Source of the DNA: Streptomyces sp. TLI_053
Lineage (GTDB): Bacteria > Actinomycetota > Actinomycetes > Streptomycetales > Streptomycetaceae
NCBI RefSeq assembly: GCF_900105395.1
Contig: NZ_LT629775.1
Location: 4,982,001 to 5,046,000, forward strand
DNA length: 64,000 bases
Reading direction: 5' to 3'
Positions 8,640-18,499 of the stretch are shown here, piece by piece. The notes under the pieces are model-generated. The model worked only from the letters and a program-made list of their open reading frames with translations, was not told the origin of the DNA and ran no database searches. The translations under genes were made by a program, and so were the position numbers. Every line of letters starts with the position of its first letter. The stretch's first letter is position 1.

Positions 8640-9380
8640 TCAGCGGATGTCGACGGCCCGGGCGCCCGGGCCGCGGTCGAGGTACCAGCGGGCGGTGCCG
8701 ACCACTCCGTAGGCGCGGATCCGGCGGGTGGAGTTCTGCACCACCATGTCGCGGCGGCGGATGATCGCGGTGGTGTGCCGGCGGACGCGGTTGATGAACA
8801 TCCGGTCGGTGGGCGAGGGCCGGCGCGGCATGCCGCCGACCGCCAGGTAGAGCTCGGCGGTGATCGCCATGTTGTTGCCCGCGTGCATCCGGTACGGCGT
8901 GAGGTATCCGTGCCGGCGGTGGTGCGCGGGCCGGATCCGGCCGAAGAACGCGCCGAGCGCGACCAGCACCAGGAAGACGGCGCGCCCGGCCGGTCCGTGC
9001 TCGTCCCGGCGGGCGGTGACCCGGCCGCAGACCAGTCCGCCGCCGTCGAGCAGGCCGGCCCGGGCGGCGGCGGTCCAGCCGGGGGCGGGCAGGCAGTCGG
9101 CGTCGGTGCGGGCGAGCAGGGTGGCGCCGTTCGCGATGGCGTGCCGGAACGCGGTGTCGACCGCCGAGCCGACGCCCTTCTCCGGCTCCACCAGCACCTC
9201 GACCGGGAAGGGTGCCCGGGCGGCGAAGGCGCGGACGGCCCCGACCGTGCCGTCGGTGGAGCCGTTGTCCGCGACCAGCAGGGTGAACTCCCGGTCCCGC
9301 TGGGCGGCGAGGGCGTTCAGGGTGGCGGTGATCCTGGCCTCCTCCCGGTAGGCGGGGACGATCACCCAGAGCGCGGTCAC
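8640..9380 (-). CDS. Family 2 glycosyltransferase
   Basis: A 246-residue GT-A enzyme: WVIVPAYREE at the N-terminus, LLVADNGSTDGT near residue 35, the metal/nucleotide DxD as TDADC near 93, and an acceptor region with GNNMAITAELYLAVGGM. There is one weak hydrophobic stretch (VFLVLVALGAFF) about residues 134-145, so it is cytoplasmic or membrane-associated. Its GTG start overlaps the thiolase stop by 4 bp (GTGA), which implies co-translation. The donor sugar and acceptor are unknown; placement suggests it glycosylates the lipid product. Confidence 0.8.
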   Translation of the reverse strand: MTALWVIVPAYREEARITATLNALAAQRDREFTLLVADNGSTDGTVGAVRAFAARAPFPVEVLVEPEKGVGSAVDTAFRHAIANGATLLARTDADCLPAPGWTAAARAGLLDGGGLVCGRVTARRDEHGPAGRAVFLVLVALGAFFGRIRPAHHRRHGYLTPYRMHAGNNMAITAELYLAVGGMPRRPSPTDRMFINRVRRHTTAIIRRRDMVVQNSTRRIRAYGVVGTARWYLDRGPGARAVDIR

Positions 9381-10390
9381 GACGCCTCCCAGACCATCGT
9401 CATCAGGCTCACACCGCCGCCGAGACCGAGCATCAGCACCCGGTCGCCCGGTTCCAACTCCTCATGTATTCGGTCGAGTTGGACCCCGATCGTGGCGCTG
9501 GCGACATTGCCGAGCTCGGGCACCGTCACCACCAGCTTCTCCTCCGGCACCCCGGTGGCCTCCACGAAGCGCTCCAGGTAGGGCACGGTCACCTGGTGCA
9601 CCAGCACCCGGGCGTAGTCCTCCCAGCCGAGGCCGGTGCGGGCGGCCACCCGGGTCAGGATGTCCAGGCCGATCTTCTCGAAGACGCCCCGCAGCTCCGT
9701 GCCGCCGCCGCGGAAGTAGCTGTACTCGTCGCCGCGCGGGTGGCGCGAGCCGCCGCCCGGGATGCCGCCGGTCCGCCAGTGCTCGGAGGCGGTCTCGGTC
9801 TCCACGTCGAGGATGCCGCCGCGCTCCACCGCCTCCACCACGACGGCGGCGCCCGCGTCGCCGAAGGTGTAGCCGGCGAAGCCCGCCCGGAACTCCTCCG
9901 CCCCGCCGGGGTCCCGCCGCATCGCCCGGCTGGGCGTCTCGCCGGTGACCACCAGGGCCCGCCGGGCCCGGCCGGCCAGGATCGTCGAGCGGGCCAGGTC
10001 GATCCCGTTGAGGAAGCTGTTGCAGGCGTTGCTGACGTCCAGGGCGTGGGCGCGCGAGCCGAGTTCGGACTGCACCAGATGCGCGGTGGCGGGCTCGGCG
10101 ACGTCCCGGGTGGCCGAGGCGAACAGCAGCAGGTCGATGTCCAGCGGGTCCAGGCCGCGGCTGTCCAGGGCGCGCCGGGCGGCGCCCAGGGCGAGGGTGG
10201 AGGCGTACTCGCCGTCGGCCGCGAAGTGCCGGGTGACGATGCCGGTGGCCTTCTCGAGGGTCCGCTCCGGCAGGCGCAGCCGGCCGCCCGCGGTGATCTC
10301 GTCCTGGAGCTGCCGGGAGGTCAGTCGTCGGGCGGGGAGCTGGGATCCGACGGCGGTGATGCCGATCCGCGCGGTGGCTGCTGGGTGCAT
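9377..10390 (-). CDS. OleA-like thiolase (3-oxoacyl-ACP synthase III superfamily)
   Basis: A 337-residue KAS III fold with triad Cys123 (VSNACNSFLNG), His265 (LVHQVTVP) and Asn295 (PELGNVASATIG). Glu99 in ATRDVAEPATA aligns with the catalytic Glu117 of Xanthomonas OleA (pattern RDxLEPxTA), which marks head-to-head acyl-CoA condensation and not FabH chemistry. Predicted reaction: Claisen condensation of two acyl-CoAs to a 2-alkyl-3-ketoacid. It opens the minus-strand unit thiolase-glycosyltransferase. The ATG has only a weak ribosome site (GATGGGACC). A palindrome at 10413-10454 lies just upstream. Confidence 0.8.
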   Translation of the reverse strand: MHPAATARIGITAVGSQLPARRLTSRQLQDEITAGGRLRLPERTLEKATGIVTRHFAADGEYASTLALGAARRALDSRGLDPLDIDLLLFASATRDVAEPATAHLVQSELGSRAHALDVSNACNSFLNGIDLARSTILAGRARRALVVTGETPSRAMRRDPGGAEEFRAGFAGYTFGDAGAAVVVEAVERGGILDVETETASEHWRTGGIPGGGSRHPRGDEYSYFRGGGTELRGVFEKIGLDILTRVAARTGLGWEDYARVLVHQVTVPYLERFVEATGVPEEKLVVTVPELGNVASATIGVQLDRIHEELEPGDRVLMLGLGGGVSLMTMVWEAS

Positions 10391-10412
10391 GGTCCCATCG
10401 TGCTGCGGACCG

Positions 10413-10454
10413 GGCGGCGCCCGCCTGAGTACTCGTACTCAGGCGGGCGCCGCC
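10413..10454 (-). terminator. Perfect 19-bp-arm hairpin between flotillin and the OleA-like gene
   Basis: Arms 10413-10431 and 10436-10454 are exact reverse complements with a 4-nt loop. It follows the flotillin stop on the minus strand and is the only strong hairpin in the 81-bp gap, so it may terminate flotillin transcription. There is no U-tract, as is common in streptomycetes. Its apex is also a candidate operator (separate entry). Confidence 0.6.
10426..10441. promoter_or_regulatory. Candidate MacR-type operator TGAGTACTCGTACTCA
   Basis: The 16-bp palindrome matches, as I recall it, the TGAGTACnnGTACTCA box bound by the LuxR/NarL-family response regulator MacR of Streptomyces coelicolor. 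It lies 36 bp upstream of the OleA-like start codon, a position suited to promoter control. The match is exact; the identity of the binding protein is inference from memory. Confidence 0.5.
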
Positions 10455-10471
10455 GGGCTACTCGGACCGGT

Positions 10472-12034
10472 TCAGTCCCGCCCGGGCTCCTCGTCCTCGC
10501 GGCGGTCCGTGCCGTCGCGGTGGAGGAAGGCGGGCGGCACGGCGTCGACCGGTACCGGGACGGAGACCGCTGCCGCGGTCGCGGGAGCACCGGCCGCGGG
10601 GGCGGGGGCGGCGGCGCCGGGAGCAGCGGTTGCCGTCCCGCCGTCCGCGCCGACGGTGGACAGCAGTTGCCGGGCCAGCCCGAGCCCGGTGCCGCCCATC
10701 GCGAGCGCCTTGGCGAACAGCTCCCCCATCCCGTCGGCGCCGTTGAGCAGCACCATGTGCTCGACGTTGCCGAAGGACTCGGCCGCCGCCCGCACGATCT
10801 GCGGCCACTGCTCGGCCAACTCCTGGGCCACCACCGCCTCCTGGTTCTCGGCGAGGGCGGCTGCCCGGGCCTTGATGCCCTCGGCCCTGGCCAGGGCGAC
10901 CGCCCGGGCGGAGGCGGCGTCGGCCAGGCCGCGTGCCTCGACCGAGGCCGCCTCCGCCCGCCCGGTGGCGGTGGTCGCCTCGGCCTGCGCCAGACCGCGC
11001 ACCCGGGTGGCGTCGGCGTCCGCCTCGGCCGCGATCCGCACCCGTCCGGCCTCGGCCGCGGCCGCCAGCTCGGTCTCCTGGGCCTGCGCCTGGGCGGCGG
11101 AGATCCGGGCGTCACGGGCCGCCTCGGCGGTGGTGCGGGTGTCGTACGCGCGGGCGTCGGCGGGCTTGCGGACGTCGATCTGGAGCTGCTGCTCCTTGCG
11201 CCGCGCCTCCAGTTCGGCGACCCGGGTCTCCTGGACCACCACCTCCTGCCGGGAGGCGGCGTCGGCGAGCGGTCCGGCCTGCCGGGCGCGGGCCGTCGCG
11301 GTGTCCATCTCGGCCTGGTAGGAGGCCTGTTGGATCTCGCTGTTGCGGGTCGCCTCGGCCTTGCGGGCCGCGGCCTCCTGCTCCGCCTCGGTGGCCACCC
11401 GGTCCGCCGCCGCCTGGGCGATCCTGGCGTCCCGCTGGACGGCGGCGGCGTGCGGGATGGCGAGGTTCTTGATGTAACCGGTCGGGTCGATGATCTCCTG
11501 GATCTGCAGGGTGTCGATGATCAGGCCGAGCTTCTCCATCTCCAGTCCGGAGGCGGCCCTGGTCTCACCGGTGAGCCGTTCCCGGTCGCGGATCATGTCC
11601 TCGACGGTGAGCCCGCCGACGATCGACCGCAGGTGTCCGGCGAAGACGTTGTGGACGCGCTGGCTGATCAGTTTCTGCTGGTCGAGGAAGCGGCGGGCGG
11701 CGTTGGCGATGGAGACGTCGTCGTCGCCGACCTTGAAGATGACCACGCCCTTGACCCGGACCGGGATGCCCTGCGTGGTGACGCACTCGACGTTCAGTTC
11801 GGCCTCGTTGAGGTCCAGCGAGAGCCGCCGGACGCCCTGGAGGCCGGGGGTGACGAGGGTGCCCCGGCCGGTGACGATCCGGAAGCCCAGCCCGTCACCG
11901 ACCCCCTCGGTGCGGTGGCGGGAACCGGAGATGATCAGTGCCTCGTTCGGCTCGGCCACCCGCCACATGAGCTTGAAGAGCGTGATCATGACCAGCACGG
12001 CCGCGGCGGCTGCCCCGGCGATGATGAATCCCAT
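10472..12034 (-). CDS. Flotillin-like SPFH-domain membrane-scaffold protein
   Basis: The 520 residues begin with one membrane helix (about 2-20). An SPFH/Band-7 domain follows to about 190 (WRVAEPNEALIISG, VTTQGIPVRVKGV, SIVGGLTVEDMIRDRE). Then comes a long Ala/Glu/Arg-rich coiled coil (about 195-400) with the EA-type repeats of flotillins, and a C-terminal oligomerisation region ending in low complexity. Flotillins scaffold membrane microdomains. GGGGGAG precedes the ATG. The small OB-type gene at 12217-12423 is directly upstream on the same strand. Confidence 0.88.
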   Translation of the reverse strand: MGFIIAGAAAAAVLVMITLFKLMWRVAEPNEALIISGSRHRTEGVGDGLGFRIVTGRGTLVTPGLQGVRRLSLDLNEAELNVECVTTQGIPVRVKGVVIFKVGDDDVSIANAARRFLDQQKLISQRVHNVFAGHLRSIVGGLTVEDMIRDRERLTGETRAASGLEMEKLGLIIDTLQIQEIIDPTGYIKNLAIPHAAAVQRDARIAQAAADRVATEAEQEAAARKAEATRNSEIQQASYQAEMDTATARARQAGPLADAASRQEVVVQETRVAELEARRKEQQLQIDVRKPADARAYDTRTTAEAARDARISAAQAQAQETELAAAAEAGRVRIAAEADADATRVRGLAQAEATTATGRAEAASVEARGLADAASARAVALARAEGIKARAAALAENQEAVVAQELAEQWPQIVRAAAESFGNVEHMVLLNGADGMGELFAKALAMGGTGLGLARQLLSTVGADGGTATAAPGAAAPAPAAGAPATAAAVSVPVPVDAVPPAFLHRDGTDRREDEEPGRD

Positions 12035-12216
12035 GGTTCAACTCCCCCTTCCGGCGCAGGAGATGCGCCGAAACGGATTGTCCGTCGGGGCTCGGTGCGG
12101 GGAAAGGGAAGTGACATGACGCACCGTCACAAGGTCGTCACGGGACGGTCCGTGGATCGTCACGGGCGGCCGGCGGACCGGCAGGGACGGTCACCGGTCG
12201 GCCGGTCCGCCGGACG

Positions 12217-12423
12217 TCAGGGCCCGATCGGCGCCACATAGACCGTCCGCGGCGGCTGGTACTCGATCACCACCACCGGCGTCCCCACCACCAGCCGGTC
12301 CCCGGGAACGGCCAGGTAGGCGAGGAACGCCTCGGCGCCCCGCCGCTCCGGCACGTGCACCATCACCTCGCCGACCAGCCCCGCACCCACCGCTCCGGTG
12401 ACCCGCCCCGTGCTCCCGATCAC
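12217..12423 (-). CDS. Small NfeD/OB-fold-like partner of flotillin
   Basis: A 68-residue protein reading MIGSTGRVTGAVGAGLVGEV and ending VVIEYQPPRTVYVAPIGP. It is all beta-prone, with the G-x-G-x-V turn pattern of an OB-like barrel but no membrane helix. GTG 12423 is preceded by GAGGGAGG at good spacing. It sits upstream of flotillin on the same strand, 182 bp apart. Firmicute flotillins are paired with NfeD proteins carrying an OB domain, so a partner role is inferred. The family assignment rests on pattern and context only. Confidence 0.65.
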   Translation of the reverse strand: MIGSTGRVTGAVGAGLVGEVMVHVPERRGAEAFLAYLAVPGDRLVVGTPVVVIEYQPPRTVYVAPIGP

Positions 12424-12586
12424 GCCGGCCTCCCTCGACTCGTCGGCTCCTGGGGCGCCTCTCCGGACCCGCGCCTGCGGGGCGGGGGTCCGAGGACACG
12501 CCCTGGGCCAGTCTGCCCGCCGGAAGGCCTCCGCGCCCCACCCTTCACCCGCCGGACCTCGCCGTTCTCCCGCGCCGACCCCCCTC

Positions 12587-12615
12587 TGGACCTCCGGCGG
12601 TCGGCTCGCTACGGT
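12587..12615 (+). promoter_or_regulatory. Candidate sigma-70-type promoter of thiC
   Basis: TGGACC at 12587-12592 and TACGGT at 12610-12615 are separated by exactly 17 bp. Transcription would start near 12622, some 30 bases before the TPP aptamer. The 160 bp between this and the divergent flotillin-partner gene show nothing else I recognise. Confidence 0.5.
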
Positions 12616-12651
12616 GTTGGACGTCATGCGCGGGCAACACCGCCTGCGGAC

Positions 12652-12762
12652 GCGGGAGCTCGGAGCACCGGGCTGAGAGGGCGCTGAACGGGACGTCGGA
12701 CGACGGACCGGAGGCTGCGTCGACCGCAGGAACCTGACCGGGTAATGCCGGCGTAGGGAGTT
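12652..12762 (+). ncRNA. TPP riboswitch (THI element)
   Basis: The aptamer's conserved blocks are present in order: GGAGCACCGGGCTGAGAGGG at 12662-12681 contains the CUGAGA pyrimidine-sensor bulge. AACCTGACCGGGTAATGCC at 12731-12749 followed by GGCGTAGGGA forms the pyrophosphate-sensor half. A variable stem lies between. It ends about 10 bases before the TTG start of thiC, so control of ribosome access by thiamin pyrophosphate is the likely mode. Confidence 0.93.
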
Positions 12763-12771
12763 GAAGGTCCG

Positions 12772-14604
<1,833 letters not shown>

Positions 14605-14653
14605 GCACGCCGCACGAACGCGCCGGACCGGGGGGTGGAGGGGGCCTCCCGGC

Positions 14654-14673
14654 CCGGCGCACGCGTGCGCCGG
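14654..14673. terminator. 20-bp perfect palindrome between thiC and the VOC gene
   Basis: CCGGCGCACG and its exact complement abut with no loop, in the 105-bp gap between convergent genes. It would form a GC-rich hairpin in either transcript; no U-tract. Bidirectional terminator by position. Confidence 0.5.
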
Positions 14674-14709
14674 CGTCCCGGCCCGGCGTCCGGCCGGGGG
14701 CGGTGCCGG

Positions 14710-15102
14710 TCAGGCGGCGTCCTCGGGGTACCAGCGGAGTTCGACGGTGTTGCCGTCCGGGTCCTGGACGTAGATGGAGGTGGCGTTGCCGCGGGCGCCG
14801 TAGCGGGGGACGGGGCCCTCCAGGACCTTGAAGATCCCGGAGTCGACGACCTGCTGCCAGTCGAGGGGGTCGACGGTGAGGCAGATGTGGTCGACGTTGG
14901 ACTCGCCGCGCGGGCGGGACATCAGGTCGATGATCGTCTCGGGGGTGACCCGGAGGGACGGGAAGGAGACCTTGCCGGCGCGCCACTCCTCGACCCGGAC
15001 CGGCTCCAGGCCGAGCAGTCCGCCGTAGAACTCCAGCGAGCGTTCGATGTCGCGGACGTTGAGCACGAGGTGGTCGAAGGCCTTCACGCGGATGGCGGTC
15101 AT
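14710..15102 (-). CDS. VOC-family (glyoxalase/dioxygenase fold) protein
   Basis: 130 residues forming two beta-alpha-beta-beta-beta repeats. Candidate metal ligands are His in FDHLVLNV (residue 10), His in VDHICLTV and Glu in TVELRWYP near the C-terminus. Such proteins cover glyoxalases, antibiotic-sequestering proteins and extradiol dioxygenases; no substrate can be assigned. The ATG has GGAG seven bases upstream. The LysR gene diverges from it across 123 bp and may control it. Confidence 0.8.
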   Translation of the reverse strand: MTAIRVKAFDHLVLNVRDIERSLEFYGGLLGLEPVRVEEWRAGKVSFPSLRVTPETIIDLMSRPRGESNVDHICLTVDPLDWQQVVDSGIFKVLEGPVPRYGARGNATSIYVQDPDGNTVELRWYPEDAA

Positions 15103-15225
15103 GGTGGCTCCAGTCGGGAGGGGTGCTGCCGGTGACGTGTTCCACGATCCGCCAGGCGGCCGGTGTCATCAAGACGGCATCCGTCAACGATCATTGAGCC
15201 CCGGTAAACGGTGGAGGGGTGGAGC

Positions 15226-16191
15226 GTGCTGGAACGGGTGGAGATCGAGGTCTTCCTGACACTCGCGGAGGAGCTGCACTTCGGCCGTACCGCCGAACGC
15301 CTGCGGCTCAGCACCGGCCGGGTGAGCCAGGTGGTGCGACAGCTCGAACGGCGGCTCGGGGGAGCGCTGTTCGAGCGCACCAGCCGGTCGGTGCGGGTCA
15401 CCCCGGTGGGCCTGCGGCTGGCGGAGGAGCTGGCGCCGCTGGTGGCCGGCATCGCGGCGGCGGTGCGCCGGGCGGCCGAGGCCAACCGGGGTGTCGCCGG
15501 TGAGCTGCGGGTGGCGTTCCTCGGCGAGGGGACGGCACCGGTGCTGCTCCGGGCGGTGGCGCTGTTCGGCGAGCGGCACCCGGACTGCCGGGTGGAGGTC
15601 CGCGAGGCCCAGCTGGCGAACACCCGCTCCAGCCTGCTGGACGGCTCGGTGGACGTGCTGATCGCCGCCTTCCCGTTCGACGGGATGGCGAACGGCCCGG
15701 TGCTGATGACCGAGCGCCGGGTGCTCGCGGTGGCGGCCGGGCATCCGTTGGCGGGGGCCTCCTCGGTGTCCCTGGAGGTGCTGGGCGACCACCCGGTGGT
15801 GCAGTACCCGGCCGTGACCTCGGCGGCCTTCAAGCGGGACCGCACCCCGGACCGGACCCCCTCGGGGCGGCCGGTGCCGCCCGGCCCGGTCGGCGCGACC
15901 TTCTCCGAGATGCTGACGCTGGTCGCGCTGGGCCGGGGCGTGCTGCCGGTGGGCGAGCTCTCGCGGCGGTACCACCCGCGTCCGGACCTCGCCTATGTGC
16001 CGATCGAGGACGCCCCGCTGATCGAGCGCGGTCCGGTCTGGCGGGAGGGGAACACCACCGAGCGGGTCCGCGAGTTCGTCCGGGCGGCGGCGGACTCGGC
16101 GGCGGACTCGGCGGCGGACTCGGCGGCGGACTCGGCGGCGGACTCGGCGGCGCCGGACCCGGCTGCGGCGCACCGGGCGGCGGCGGACTAG
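15226..16191 (+). CDS. LysR-family transcriptional regulator
   Basis: An N-terminal winged helix-turn-helix (residues about 1-60: FLTLAEELHFGRTAERLRLSTGRVSQVVRQLE) precedes a LysR substrate-binding domain (about 90-285). GTG 15226 is preferred over an in-frame GTG at 15211 because GGAGGGG lies just before it and the HTH begins at once. The C-terminus ends in five AADS tetrapeptides encoded by a 12-bp tandem repeat. Divergent orientation to the VOC gene suggests it regulates that gene. Confidence 0.87.
   Translation: MLERVEIEVFLTLAEELHFGRTAERLRLSTGRVSQVVRQLERRLGGALFERTSRSVRVTPVGLRLAEELAPLVAGIAAAVRRAAEANRGVAGELRVAFLGEGTAPVLLRAVALFGERHPDCRVEVREAQLANTRSSLLDGSVDVLIAAFPFDGMANGPVLMTERRVLAVAAGHPLAGASSVSLEVLGDHPVVQYPAVTSAAFKRDRTPDRTPSGRPVPPGPVGATFSEMLTLVALGRGVLPVGELSRRYHPRPDLAYVPIEDAPLIERGPVWREGNTTERVREFVRAAADSAADSAADSAADSAADSAAPDPAAAHRAAAD
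16087..16146 (+). repeat. Five 12-bp tandem repeats encoding AADS
   Basis: GCGGCGGACTCG occurs five times without mismatch inside the 3' end of the LysR gene, followed by a partial unit. Exact identity implies recent slippage expansion. Unit changes keep frame and only lengthen the tail. Confidence 0.9.
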
Positions 16192-16212
16192 GCGCCGGTC
16201 GGCCGTCGCCGG

Positions 16213-16896
16213 TCAGCTGTCGTCGGGCCCGGTGAGGGCCGGGGCGCTGCCGGCCCGGGCGGCGGCGGTGAGGTGCGGGACGAGCGCCCGCTCGCGCAGG
16301 GCGCGCTGCCAGTCGCGGCGGGCGTCGTCGAGCTCGGCCGCGAGCTCGGGGTCGGTGCCCGGCGGGAAGGGCACCGTGGGCGGGGCCGAGCCGTCCCGCA
16401 GGGCGGTGAGGATCAGCCCGACGATGCCGACGGCCATCGCGGCCACCCCGGCGGCGAGGGCGAGCCACCCCGCGGTGAGCAGCGAGCGGGCCAGGGCGCT
16501 GTCCGGGTCGGCGGCCCGCAGCGCGTAGCCGAGCAGCAGCAGGACCACGGCGGCCGTCCAGGCGAGGATGGGGGTGAGGACGGTGAGCACCGGGAGCAGT
16601 CCGGCGCCGCCGTTCTCCGAGCGCAGCTGGGTGAGCAGTCCGGGCGCGGCGGGTTCGCCGGGCGCGGGCGGGGTGGCGCGGAGGTTCTCGCGCAGCCGCA
16701 GGTAGTGCTGGTACTCGGTGGCCGCCGGGGCGGCGACGCTGTCGGCCGAGGCGAGCGCGTGGGCGCGCAGGTCGTCGGGGGGTGGCGCGCCGGGCGCGCG
16801 CAGGACGGTGCGGAGGGTGTCGTCGCGCAGTGCTTCGTCGAGGAGGCGCTCGAAGTCCGGGCGGTCCTCGGCGAGCAGGTGCGGGGCGTCGTTCAT
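16213..16896 (-). CDS. Two-helix membrane protein of unknown function
   Basis: About 227 residues: an acidic soluble N-terminal half (FERLLDEALRDDTLRTVLRAPG), two membrane helices near residues 103-122 and 136-158, and a C-terminal soluble part with DDARRDWQRALRERALVPHL. I do not recognise the family. ATG 16896 is chosen; an upstream GTG at 16944 is possible, and neither has a clear ribosome site. It lies convergent to the LysR gene, 21 bp from its stop. Confidence 0.65.
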   Translation of the reverse strand: MNDAPHLLAEDRPDFERLLDEALRDDTLRTVLRAPGAPPPDDLRAHALASADSVAAPAATEYQHYLRLRENLRATPPAPGEPAAPGLLTQLRSENGGAGLLPVLTVLTPILAWTAAVVLLLLGYALRAADPDSALARSLLTAGWLALAAGVAAMAVGIVGLILTALRDGSAPPTVPFPPGTDPELAAELDDARRDWQRALRERALVPHLTAAARAGSAPALTGPDDS

Positions 16897-17275
16897 GGGG
16901 ACCCCGTTCGTGCGGACCCCCGCGCTCTCCGTCCCGACGTGCACGGGGCGCGGCGCGGAGTCGGGCCGCCGCGGGGGCGGCCGGGTGTGGTGTGCCCCCG
17001 ATGGTAGGGGTGGGTGCGGCCGGGTCGACAGTGGCTTTCCGGAATTTCGCGCCCCTGGATGCGCGTGCGCGACGGTCCGGGCGCCGGGAACGCCCGTTCG
17101 GTCGACGGTCCGTCACCTGCCGTTGGCGGAGGGTGTTCCGGGGGCACGTGGGTGTGCCGGAGCGGCGGGGCTGTGCCGGAGCGGCGGGGGGTGCTCCGGA
17201 GCGGCGGCGGGCCGGACCGGGTGCGGTCCGGCCCCCGCCGGTGTGTCCGGCGTTCGCGCGGGTGTGTCCGGCGGC
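16897..17275. other. 379-bp intergenic region with a 19-bp triplicate
   Basis: Between two minus-strand genes. It contains three near-identical 19-bp units, TGTGCCGGAGCGGCGGGG-type, at about 17153-17210. An A/T-richer patch (CTTTCCGGAATTTCGCGCC, about 17035-17053) may belong to the promoter of the 16213-16896 gene. No gene is supported. Confidence 0.6.
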
Positions 17276-18487
17276 TCAGATCGGCAGGCGGGAGACCAGC
17301 AGCCTGCCCTCCATGGTCACCCCGCCGTCCATGGCGACGGCGAGGTCCTCCGCGTAGACGTACGGTCCGGGGACGTGCGGCGGCATGCCGTCGTCGGCGT
17401 GCACCGCGCCGGTGAGGTACGGGATCGGGCTGTGGCCGTGCACGACGCGCGCGCCGCCGTAGGTCTCCAGCAGTTCGCGGACGGCGGTCGGGCCGGCGTC
17501 GCCGCGGAAGGCGAAGCGCTTGGTGAACCGGCGGAAGCAGTCCCACCACTCGTCGACGCCCTCGTCCGCGAGCAGGTCGTGGACGGCGTCGTTGACCTCG
17601 GGGATGGACTCGCCGTACTCGAGGTAGGCGGTGGTGTCGGAGTGCAGCAGCAGGTGGCCGTCCTCCAGGGCGATGGCGGGGAGCCGGGAGAGCCAGCTGA
17701 TGTGGTGCGCCTCCAGGCGCTCCAGGTCGCTCTGCTGTCCGCCGTTGAGCCGCCAGGCGGCGAGGAAGGAGGCGGTGCCGGCGGTGGACTGGACGGGCTC
17801 GTCGCCGTACCGGGCGGCGCCGAGGAAGAGCAGTTCGTGATTGCCCATCAGGGCCCGGCAGTAGCCGCCGGCGGCCGCCGACTCGGCGGCGAGCTGCATG
17901 ACCAGGTCGATGACGCCGATGCCGTCCGGGCCGCGGTCGGTGAAGTCGCCGAGGAACCAGATCCGGGACCGGCCGGCGGACCAGTGGCCGTCGGCGTCGA
18001 TCAGGCCCTGGTGGCGCAGCTCGGTGCGGAGCTCGTCGAGGTAGCCGTGCACGTCGCCGACGACGTAGAGCGGGCCGGGGGGCTCGCCGGGGCCGGGCGC
18101 CGGGTACGGGTGGTAGGGCTGGCCGGGTTCGGGGAGCGGGGGGCCGAGCTCGATGGTCGGCGGGTCGTCGCTCTGCCGGCCGGGGTGGCCGCCGTGGGCG
18201 GGGGAGGGGTGGTCCGGCAGGGTGGGCTCGTAACCGGCCTGCTCGTGGGGGCCGTTCTGGGCGTGCACGGTGTGGCCCTGTTCGGGGCCGGTGGCCGGCC
18301 AGTGCTGTTCGAGGTACCGGGCGCCGCCGTAACCGCTGTAGGTCTCGGCCTCGTAGCCGGTCGCCGGGTACCCGCCGTTGGGGTCCGGTTCGTAATAGGT
18401 GCCGTACGGCAGCACGTCGAGGTCCGGCTGGTGGCGTGGGCCTGAGTCCGGGTGTTCAGGCCCGGGGAAGCGGTCCTCGGGTGTCAT
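17276..18487 (-). CDS. Metallophosphoesterase (PPP-type calcineurin fold)
   Basis: The C-terminal phosphatase domain (from about residue 140) has the full motif set: YVVGDVHGYL, WFLGDFTDRGPDG, LMGNHELL and VVHGHSPI, which bind a di-metal centre. The first 135 residues are a Pro/Gly/Tyr-rich, probably disordered region. Substrates could be phosphoproteins or nucleotides such as Ap4A. The ATG at 18487 is favoured over upstream starts because a TATGAT -10 box lies 6 bases before it, giving a leaderless mRNA. Confidence 0.85.
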   Translation of the reverse strand: MTPEDRFPGPEHPDSGPRHQPDLDVLPYGTYYEPDPNGGYPATGYEAETYSGYGGARYLEQHWPATGPEQGHTVHAQNGPHEQAGYEPTLPDHPSPAHGGHPGRQSDDPPTIELGPPLPEPGQPYHPYPAPGPGEPPGPLYVVGDVHGYLDELRTELRHQGLIDADGHWSAGRSRIWFLGDFTDRGPDGIGVIDLVMQLAAESAAAGGYCRALMGNHELLFLGAARYGDEPVQSTAGTASFLAAWRLNGGQQSDLERLEAHHISWLSRLPAIALEDGHLLLHSDTTAYLEYGESIPEVNDAVHDLLADEGVDEWWDCFRRFTKRFAFRGDAGPTAVRELLETYGGARVVHGHSPIPYLTGAVHADDGMPPHVPGPYVYAEDLAVAMDGGVTMEGRLLVSRLPI

Positions 18488-18493
18488 TCGCCC

Positions 18494-18499
18494 ATCATA
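18494..18499 (-). promoter_or_regulatory. -10 box TATGAT of the metallophosphoesterase gene
   Basis: On the minus strand TATGAT ends 6 bases before the ATG at 18487, so transcription would start at the A of the start codon. No Shine-Dalgarno sequence is visible, consistent with leaderless translation. Confidence 0.5.

Noticed and set aside
16897..17275. Possible small gene in the 379-bp gap
   Set aside because: Frames here lack a start with a ribosome site and consist of Gly/Arg repeats from the 19-bp triplicate.
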